Shown here: positions 55,491 to 64,000 of the stretch, piece after piece
Numbering within the stretch: position 1 is the first letter of the stretch
Layout of the letters: each line of letters begins with the position of its first letter
Origin: Heliocidaris tuberculata
Lineage: Eukaryota > Echinodermata > Echinoidea > Camarodonta > Echinometridae
Assembly (NCBI GenBank): GCA_025618425.1
Contig: CM046844.1
Coordinates: 17,664,911 to 17,728,910, forward strand
Direction of reading: 5' to 3'
DNA: 64,000 nt
The notes under the pieces: generated by a model
Told to the model about the DNA's origin: nothing
The model's database searches: none
What the model saw: the letters and a program-made list of their open reading frames with translations, nothing else
Translations under genes and position numbers: made by a program

Positions 55491-55895
55491 TAACCCTTTC
55501 GAGACAATTGACCACATTTTGTGGTTTGGCTCAATAACTTTTGATTCAGAGCTCTAAAAAATATACCAGATGCATGAGTAGAAAGAGCAAAAATTTCTGC
55601 ATACACTATGTCCATTTTTGTTGCATGACCATATTGCGTTTGATGCCAGGAATTTTAAAAAGGCGAATAAGCTTTAAAACCCTTAAATTGGCATCACATT
55701 GAGAGGTTCAAAATCATTATTTTTGATCAAAATTGACATTATTTTCAACTTTTCGACAAAATTTCTTATCGTTTCCAAAGACATTACACCCTATTAGAAC
55801 CATGTAGCACTAAAAGAAAATATTATTGTTGCCAATTTGAAGAACAAAATGTGATAAATTTAGCCCTGAAATAATTCCTCTCCTGAAAGGGATAA
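55491..55895 (+). mobile_element. piggyBac-like MITE, complete, slightly decayed flank
   Basis: TAACCCTTTCGAGACAATTG at the left and CTCCTGAAAGGGATAA at the right; about 405 bases, very close to the 52654 copy (long identical blocks). Confidence 0.88.
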
Positions 55896-57069
55896 GTAGG
55901 GGTGGCACAGAAAGAAAAAAAAATGTCTTGCCAGTAGACCACAAGCAAATACTGTGACAAAAAAAAAAACAACTCCACTGCACCAATAATCTATTAACAT
56001 AGGTATTTTGTCCAAATGAGTGATATTTTGGTGAAGGGGTTGTCAGTAGCTAATACAATAATTCATGACTGCTTGAGTGGAATGCAGATTATGATATATT
56101 GTATTGGAATTAGTAGTTTTGCTATTCTGAGAATAGGAATATTTGGAATAGGGGGATGGTGTGACGGTTGTATAAATTTGTTTTTGAACATATATAAATG
56201 TGCTATGTAGAAAATCACCAAACTATGCTTGAGTAGTTGCTTTTGAAAATATTGTAAAAAACATATAGATTAGTAGTTTAGATAACTTTTTATACATGTA
56301 TACTGTGCAGGCTTGAATGATAAATTGCCATGATAAAGCCATTTCTGGTTTGTTGTTGAGACACAAATAACTGCGGTAGCTGCATTTGAAAATTACAAAC
56401 CGAATAATTCACTTTGCTGCAAAGCAAAAAATCAAAGTGATATTATACATGTATTGAGCTTGTTTTATCCTTCATAAGACACATTTGGCAATTCTTTTGA
56501 TAATTTTGTATTATATTTTTACACTTTGAATATAACCATATTATATTTTATCACCCTTTTTTTTTCAAGAAAGAAAAAATGTTTTATGTTTGAGTGTGTT
56601 TACAATGTATGTGTTTTGTTTGAATTGATTTCGTATTATCAGTCGTATTATTTCATATAGTGATGTATCATTACTATGGAAGTATTATATATATAACAAT
56701 GAAAAATAAGTATTGCTGCTTTAATATTCTGAATGACTAAATTATACTCCATTTATATTTACATATTTAACAGTTGAGGCACAAGAATGAATGCTTAGGT
56801 CTGACATTCAATACGTCAAATTATTTCACACTTCCTTTTTTTTCTTCAATCATGTCAGCTAATGTCTACTGCGTTTTTCAGTAATCTTTTACATATATCC
56901 TCTTGAATTTTCAATATAAACTTGATATTTCTCTCGCTGTCAACTGAGTGTGCCATACTTTTCATTGTGTTTCTAATGCACTGACAATGGATGTGTTACA
57001 AAGATATCTCTATATTTTCCTTCTTTTTCCATGTATATTGCAACATTCCCAAGAACATTGCGTATGTTG

Positions 57070-57130
57070 AGAGGCACAAGGACATTAATTTATATACTTT
57101 TACATAATGTTAATGCCCTTCTGGCTCTCA
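57070..57130. mobile_element. Hairpin MITE, copy with one weak arm
   Basis: TGAGAGGCACAAGGACATTA on the left and AATGCCCTTCTGGCTCTCAA on the right; the left arm carries several changes. Confidence 0.72.
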
Positions 57131-58359
57131 AAATTGCTCTCTGATCATATCATCTTTCTTTAACAGTGACCAATGTACATCTTCAAGTGTATACAGGCTT
57201 TCAAATGCTCTGGATCATAATATCATTTATGACAATAACCTCTGTTTGTTCAAGTCATGATGATGAATTTTTAAATTTGTTCGTATGATGTTCAATTGTT
57301 TGTATTTCTTTGCAAGATTCCACTTCAATATGTGACCAATACTTGTTCTTTTTTTCTCTCTCTTATATGGAGAAGTAAAGGATTTAACAAGACTTATTCC
57401 TTGCCAGATTTTTGTATGCAGACATTTTCTACTTTTGACACATTGACTTTGTAAGGACCAAAAACAATCATGTATGTAACATAGGTTCTTATTCTCCTAT
57501 CTGATCATGCTGTATAATTTTTGAGGTAGACGAGTGCAGGCATTATTTAAAAAAAAAAAATCACCATCCTCCTGAATTGTGGCCGACCACAGACCATTCC
57601 GAAGACATGACACTAGAGTATGAGATATACATCTTCGGGGGCCGTATTTTAGAAATTGAAAGTTACTGCATCATGTCAGTCTTTGTAATATTTTTGAAGG
57701 TATTATTCTAAAGTTGTGATATCTTTGTAACACCTAATCTGCAAGATCAGGCAAACAATTAAATTGACATATTTAAATATAAAATCAATGGATTCCGATA
57801 CCAAATTTTATTTGTATGTTTATCTTATCCAAGTTATTATTCTGTTTCCTGAAGAAGATTAAATGTTCCTGACACAGTTTCACACAGTTACGACTGGATC
57901 ACAATTTTTTTTGGTCGTAATTTATGTTATGAAAAAGATTTTTTTTAGTATGTGTCCTCAGTTGAAATTTAAATATCACAGAAAATACGAAGATAGAAAT
58001 TAAGACAGTACTCTGAAAAGGGTATGGTAAAATGCAAGATCATGATATGTTATATTGGTTGTGGCTTTTATCATAATAAAAAACACCAAGAAAACTGATA
58101 TTATCTTATTCTCTTATTATCTTATTCTATAATCTGTTTATGATATTGTCTAATGCCTGTCTTGTGTATTTCCCCCATTTTTTGTAGGCTTGACAAAAGC
58201 CTGGTTGATGAAATAATAGCTGATGCCCTATTATATTTTAAAAAAATGTATTGTGGCACAAGCTCTTTCAAGAATGATCCCTTCCCAATAATTAAAATGT
58301 CATTCAACGTAATATTTAGTTATCCCTGCTCATCATGACCCCCTCTGCTCTCATATATC

Positions 58360-58391
<32 letters not shown>

Positions 58392-58489
58392 GGGGGAAGA
58401 GATGAGTGTGAGAGATATAGGAAAAGTCTACATACATGTACAGGTTTTATACATGTACATGTATTTCAAAAACTAAAAATACATTAGAT

Positions 58490-58612
58490 GATTAGGTTGA
58501 TGTTGATGACTGCAATGATGTTAACGATGAAGGTGATGACGATTATGATGATGATGATGGTAATGATGTGATGATGATGATTATGATGATAATGGTAGTG
58601 ATGATGATACCT
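58490..58612. repeat. (GAT)n microsatellite
   Basis: Imperfect GAT/GTGAT triplets. Confidence 0.85.
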
Positions 58613-59809
58613 GATGCCAAGATGCTAATTAATAGAAAAACAACAAAATATATAAGCAATTTTATTTTGTTTTAATTTTAAAAAGCAAGCCATACTTGTA
58701 TGATGTAATATTAAATATGCAAATGTTATAAAGGTTACATATAAAGTGAAGCTGCAGGGCTCGTATATTGAGGTAATGTTTATTGTAAAAGCGACATTGT
58801 AAATTAGGACCACAGCTACGATGACCATGAACAACACACTGATTGATGAAAATACATGTATTACATTCAATATCAGCCCATTCGCATCCCCGAAGAGAAA
58901 AAGATGAAATTAACATGGATTTTCTTTCTCTCATAGAATTATGCTAATGATCTCCATGTTTCCCAATATTCCGATATTGTAAATGCATGCTCTTGAAAAG
59001 TTATTCATATTACGAACTCAGCTAAATGAGAAACATCGATTTCATATATGATTTAAACTCTTACCTCGCCCTCACAATATCCTCCTTCGTGCGGCTACTG
59101 CGAATTCAGGGTAATCTTGCGAGGTTGGACCACAGGAGTTCTGTGGGTTGGACATGGCTCATGAATGAAATGGCCAGATTCTGCACCATATCTTTACTGC
59201 ATATATTCACATCGACTGTAGTCAGTAACTCAAAGAGCGCCAGCTATTGATTTATTGATTTTTTAATTTTTTTAAATCATTCTCCGAACAGAGTAAAGTT
59301 CACTGCTTGGTTAGGAATTATTAATGATAGAAAGCATATTCTTTTTCTTTCTTATGTATAGTATACTCTAAAGGTTTATGCTTTATTATTCATTGCTTTT
59401 ATTGATATGTCCATTAATTACTCAATTATGTCTTAGGTCTATATTCCACTCATTCTACTCCCGAACCATATTATAAAATAGCTCAACTGGAAAGGGAGAG
59501 GGGTGGCAGTAGCGGAGTTTTGCCTCTTCCATTAAAAAAATATCATCAGCCCTCCTTTGGTGAAAATATACCCCTTCTTTTTCGTGATGATGTGTCATTT
59601 ATACCTCATATCCCCCTTCATGTGATCAAGTTTAAATATCAAAATACAGTTCACATTATTTGTCAGACTAATCAAAAAACCCCAGATGTGTACATTTTCA
59701 AGATTGTTTCCACCTTGATCTTTCCTACATACTGCAGTGTAGGAGCCATACCCTCCGATCTGAAAAAGCACCGCCTCTGACTATACTTAGAGGCCTTTTA
59801 CTTCTTGTT

Positions 59810-60250
59810 ATGAGTTCCTCAGCTCTCCTCCTCTTCTCTTCTTCGACCTTGTCCTCCTCTTCCTCCTTCTCCTCCTCCTCCTTGAGGCCGCTTTCCTCTC
59901 CTCCTTAATTTCTGCTCCTTCCAAGTTCTTCTTGCATATCCTCCTCCCCCTCTTACGGTCAACCTCTTATCCCTCCTCCCTTTTTCCTCACCCCCACTCC
60001 CCCGCACTCCCCTTCCTTCTGTTCCTTCTCCTCCTCCTTGAAGCTATTTTCTCTCCTCCTCTTCTAATTCCTGTTCATCATCCTCCTACCCCAGCTCTTT
60101 GTCAGTCTCTTATCTCTCCTTTCTCCTCCTCCTCCTCCTCCTCCTCCTCCTATATACTTCAACTCCTCTTCCTTCTGTTCCCTCTCTCCTCCTTCTCCAC
60201 CTCCCTATCCTCCTCTTCAATTTTGCTCATCCCTTCACCTGCCTTTCACA
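59810..60250. repeat. Pyrimidine-rich (CTC/CCT)n tract
   Basis: About 440 bases of nearly pure C/T, richest in CTCCTC. It yields Ser/Pro/Leu frames that are not genes. Confidence 0.88.
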
Positions 60251-60417
60251 CACCCCTGTCACACCCCTTCGCTTCACACACACACACTCACACCCCTGCC
60301 GCACCCTACTAATAAATTAACCGTCTCATTCTTCCGCATTTGAACCCCCTTGCTATGCGGTTGTCATGATTAGCCTTCAATCACGGCGGCATGCTAGGTA
60401 TTTTCTTTGCTGCTCTA

Positions 60418-60600
60418 CTATGCACAGGCACAAACCCTGGTCAGTCGTAAAAGAGTGTCTGCACTGTAAGACTACCATAGGCCATGTACTATAGCCGCTC
60501 CTATATTGACACGACCAGAATGTCGCTGAATTAGGTTTCTCTCAAGACACAATGATTTTCTGAGAAAGTGTCAAATATAGGGTTTGTGCTTGCAGACTAA
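60418..60600. mobile_element. AGTYTGCAAGCACA MITE, inverted second copy
   Basis: Reverse complement of the 24983-25204 element (CAGGCACAAACCCTGGT, AAGACTACCATAGGCCATGT, TTGTGCTTGCAGACTA) with a single copy of the unit that is duplicated there. Confidence 0.83.
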
Positions 60601-60646
60601 CTACTATGCTAGCATAGAGTTATGTAACTCTTTGTAGATGTACGTA

Positions 60647-60754
60647 TGCTGTCGATCCTCGAAACGCGCGTCCAGAATTATGAAGTCGACACGTGCAGCA
60701 AGCTAAGTTGACACGTGCAGCAAGCTCGCAATCACGTCAGCGCGTTTCGAGGAT

Positions 60755-60788
<34 letters not shown>
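60647..60788. repeat. ATCCTCGAAACGCGC inverted repeat followed by poly(A)
   Basis: ATCCTCGAAACGCGC (about 60655) and GCGCGTTTCGAGGAT (about 60740) are perfect inverted repeats. Between them GACACGTGCAGCAAGCT occurs twice in tandem (with a one-base variant, TTGACACG in the second). A run of about 27 A follows directly. Confidence 0.82.
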
Positions 60789-60790
<2 letters not shown>

Positions 60791-63700
60791 CAATGGATTT
60801 GTCTTAGACTTAGGCAAAATCTGTTACAGTTTCCCAATGGTTTCCTGTGTAAACGCAAGTTAGTGAATAAATTTTGAGTTATACGATAAAAAGTTCCGAT
60901 TTCATTTCCTTCACATGTAGTAGTAGCAGCAGTCATTCCCAGAAAGAAGAATGCCCGAAAAGCATTATTCAACTTGACTGTCCATCCTAAAATACATACA
61001 GAGCTATTTTTTCCACAAATAACTGAATGGTCAACCGTTGATTACTCATTCATGTTTGTAAACAAAACTTGAATGCAGATCTGAGGAACCCGCCAAACCT
61101 GAAAAGAAGTTTCACTACCTAAAGGATCGGCCGACCAATCAGAACTCAACGAACGCGTGATCACGGGCGCCCTTGTGCATGCTATTCAACAGTTCCAATG
61201 ACTGTCCAATCAGTGCGACGGAATTTTTCCTCCACGTGCTATGTGAACTTTGCCATGCAGGATCAAAACATCCCCATTCAAGCGTACATTAATCAATGCA
61301 TACATCCATATGTATAGGCCATGCATTGTATAGCATTCACGTAACGTTGATGTAAAGTAAGTGTGTAATTGCGACATTGGTAGATTTCGTCGTTTCTCTT
61401 GAAGATTCATAACCCGAAGGCGAAGAATACCATACCACTGCAAAGTTTTAGATGTCGGACAGATCTCCTCAAGAACACTGAACAGTCTTACATTCATTTA
61501 GAGGAAAACGGGAGGAATACTTTGGACAAATTGTATCTTATGCCTGACACTGAAAATATGCATCGACCAACCATTTCTCCACACATGACGCACGTAGTCG
61601 CAGGAGGGTAAGTGTTCGCAAAATTTCAGGGTTGAGGCAACGGAGGCCGTGGCGTTGGGCCTGCCGGAGCTCAGGCAGACTCAGCCACTGCCGTTAGCTG
61701 CAGCTCACTACCATGACTAATAACCCCATTTTTTATTATGAATTTCACTAATTTCAGCTAAATGAAAGTTTATCATTGACATGATTGATTAATTATGTAG
61801 GCATTGGATTGATAGGGGAAATATTTGACAGCCTAGATCTAGAAAATCTAGTCTAGAGTCTAGACCTCTAGATCTAGTCAGTCTTTTCTAGATTTTCTGA
61901 CCTCTGTTTTGTTGTTTGTGAATTGCGTGTTCATGGTGTTCCATTTCTTTGCTCATGCTCAGCATCAGTTCAACAGAAAAATCTGTTCGGAGGAGTAATA
62001 TAAAATATATACGGTAGGCCTAGACCTTTCTAGAGTAAAGCCTAAAGGCTCTGCCTCTGGTGTGCGGCCGCTTAAAGGGAATTTGCTGATTTATCAATCA
62101 AAGACTCGCACATAATTCAATACAATCAATTCATAGTCCAAATACTTGCTTACTAAAGTAAATAGAAGGCAAAATTAAAATTATTGACCAATAACGTGGT
62201 CAGTAGATCAGTGTCCATTTTTCAAAACGGTGCTAGGGGTCCTGTGTGCGGCCGCCTCTACCCCTGTAAGCAGCCGCCCATGATATGTCGGGCATTCAGC
62301 ATCATATTTGTGACTAAGTGAAAGAAAATTAATATCACATTTCATACATTACATTCTAATACTTTATAAAAATTAATAATATTCTGTTGAAACCCATAAA
62401 ATCTGTCAAACATGATGATCTATCAAATGCCATGACCAAAAAATGAAAGCAGACTACAATTTCCTACAAAAACCTGCATTTTGTACACGTTTTACATAGG
62501 GTGGCTGCTCACCAGACCCACTCAGAAAAATGGCACTGGTGAGCGGCCACCCCCATGCAGCTTTCCCTGTGGTAGTGTAAATAAAAATTTCTGAAGCAAA
62601 ACATGGACCATCAACTTCATTCTCTTAAATAAACATCAAATTACACATCAAATTGAACAAATAAAGTTTAAGTATTGGTTTAAGTATGTCATAGTCTCTT
62701 AACTTAAAAGTTAAGAAACTGCAATTTTTTTGTCGATGACTGGTGGCGTACATTTCTCATGATGTTGAGCGAGATTCAGGATACTTACTGCTTTGGCTGA
62801 GTATGTTTTTTGGTGCAATAGAACCTACCTGAGACTGTCCAGGGTAATTTTTGAAGGGATATCAAATTTTTTTTTTTTTTTTCATTTTTTATTCACCGCC
62901 GGCTGCTCACAGGGGACCGGCCGCCCACAGGAGCACATACTCTAGATCTAGATCTATATGTTTTTTTTTACTTTGAGGCTGCCCTTCAAGAGAGGGAGAT
63001 GAGAGGGTAGAGAGAGTTTATATTGTACTTTTTTAGACTCTAGACATGCTAGAGTCTAGATCCAACGTTAGTCTGGATCTATCTCCAATAACCTCGCATA
63101 AGTGTGAGTGGATCTAGTCTAACATTAATAAGTTAGATCTAACAATAACATTCTAAGATTAAACTTGTGCAAATTACATGTAACAGTTGGTCTAGACCCT
63201 CTACACATTTACTTACATGTAAATATAGTTCATTAAACCTTTACCTGGCCTTGTATGCAAATTGGGACCACCTGAAATTTTCACTTACAGTTACACTTGA
63301 TCAAGACTTAGAATCTACTTTTTGTTGGTTTTATCGAGAAATGTACAGAAGAATAAGAAATCAGGAAGAGGAACATCAGATAGGGTCAGTTTCGTATAGT
63401 CTTCATGTACATGTACATGTAGATTTAGACCTTTATGTTTCATGATATAGATCTACACGTATGATGTAGGTCTATTTTCCGTTTTTGATAGGTTTATTAA
63501 TCTTAATTTTCATCCTTTCAGTTATGCCCAATGTATAGTAGGAAGATATAAAAATATACAAATTCATTGATGTCAAAAAACTGTCTCAAAGCAATTGGGA
63601 AAGGTTGATTGTATGGCACGTAAGAATCGGTGTATGCTGTAAGGTCTTGGAATCACCAAAATGATAAGAAATTGACTTGATCCTGCTGAGAGTCATATGC

Positions 63701-64000
63701 ACTGCACACAGAAATGTGTACACCTGTATATGGGACTACACACAAATGTTCGGCCCGAACATTTCTGCTGCTTCTTGTCATATTTTGAAAGTGAGGGCAT
63801 TTGAAGAGCAATCCTTTTCAGGGGACATACATGTATCTACTATGATAATCTTCCAAACTAACATAAGCATGAGAAAGCTCACAATTTTTTTTTTCTTTTT
63901 TACCTTTCCCAGAACTCAAGCTTCCCTTTAGCTTACTTGTTCTGTTCCATTTGTTTGACACCTGGGTAATTGTGATTCGTAAGGTCTGGAAAACAGACTA
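60789..64000. other. Downstream region with weak gene signals
   Basis: A less AT-rich zone at 61080-61220 with CCAAT (CGACCAATCAGAAC) precedes an open frame ending at a donor-like GGAGG|gtaagt (61609). A possible internal exon is at 63291-63384. CTAGA-rich stretches occur at 61845-61890 and 62940-63150, and GCGGCCGC-type words at 62065-62280. None is firm enough to annotate as a gene. Confidence 0.45.
63579..63700 (+). repeat. Dispersed repeat, second copy of 30562-30690
   Basis: AACTGTCTCAAAGCAATTGG, GGAATCACCAAAATGATAAG and the following TTGACTTGATCC match the other copy with scattered changes. Confidence 0.75.

Larger units (their letters stand above)
55896..60417. other. Downstream intergenic sequence
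   Basis: AT-rich. It holds a hairpin MITE (57070-57130), a GA/G run (58361-58396), a (GAT)n array (58490-58612) and a CT-rich tract (59810-60250). A 50-codon frame after a good acceptor-like site at 58187 is doubtful. Confidence 0.55.

Noticed and set aside
58188..58338. Terminal exon reading LDKSLVDEIIADALLYFKK after a good pyrimidine tract
   Set aside because: A 50-codon frame is within chance, base use is AT-rich unlike the true exons, and no upstream partner exon in phase 2 is visible.
59932..60312. 126-residue Ser/Pro/Leu-rich + strand frame
   Set aside because: It lies entirely in the CTCCTC pyrimidine tract.
1..64000. CRISPR arrays, bacterial operons, rRNA genes
   Set aside because: None is present; the tandem repeats seen are intronic, of irregular spacing, in eukaryotic DNA.

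Overview
This is eukaryotic, animal-type DNA: short coding exons with GT/AG borders, long AT-rich introns, and many transposon remnants. I think it comes from a sea urchin or a close marine deuterostome. The reasons are the interspersed-repeat style, the frequent TACATGTA and TAGGCCTA words, the TTAGGG-type repeats, and two deuterostome-like genes. No alignment was possible, so the species call is inference.

Two protein genes are supported, both on the + strand. (1) 4208-21516 carries the last 20 coding exons (941 codons before the stop) of a long coiled-coil protein that best fits FHAD1, the forkhead-associated domain protein 1. Its 5' part, including any FHA domain, lies before the window. 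All exon phases join without a break. (2) 25697-54226 is a complete four-exon EFHD2/EFHD1 (swiprosin) gene of 192 codons. It has two EF-hands and a C-terminal coiled coil, and its first intron is 25.1 kb. FHAD1 and EFHD2 are neighbours in the same orientation on human chromosome 1p36, so the pair looks like an old conserved linkage. That linkage supports both names.

Most of the rest is mobile-element debris. It includes TTAA-flanked piggyBac-like MITEs of about 405 bp (six copies), tRNA-headed SINEs (two with recognisable Pol III A and B boxes), GGGCCC-ended MITEs (five), small hairpin MITEs ending in GAGCCAGAAGGGC, and several other inverted-repeat families. Many are nested in each other.

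The most unusual object is at about 40988-42117, inside EFHD2 intron 1. It is a 1.1-kb element with 317-bp inverted arms. Its centre holds a CCAAT box, a TATA-like box and, about 30 bases further on, a sequence with a type I hammerhead ribozyme core (41650-41711). A 13-base direct repeat flanks it and a 33-base extension lies at one end. This resembles a non-autonomous Penelope-like or retrozyme-like element.

Layout: 1-4207 upstream intron of the FHAD1-like gene; 4208-21516 its exons; 21517-25696 its 3' UTR and the intergenic region; 25697-25857 EFHD2 exon 1; 25858-50967 the repeat-filled intron 1; 50968-54226 EFHD2 exons 2-4 with repeats in introns 2 and 3; 54227-64000 EFHD2 3' UTR and intergenic DNA, with weak hints of another gene's exons at 61.4-63.4 kb. 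I see no rRNA gene, intact tRNA gene or CRISPR array.
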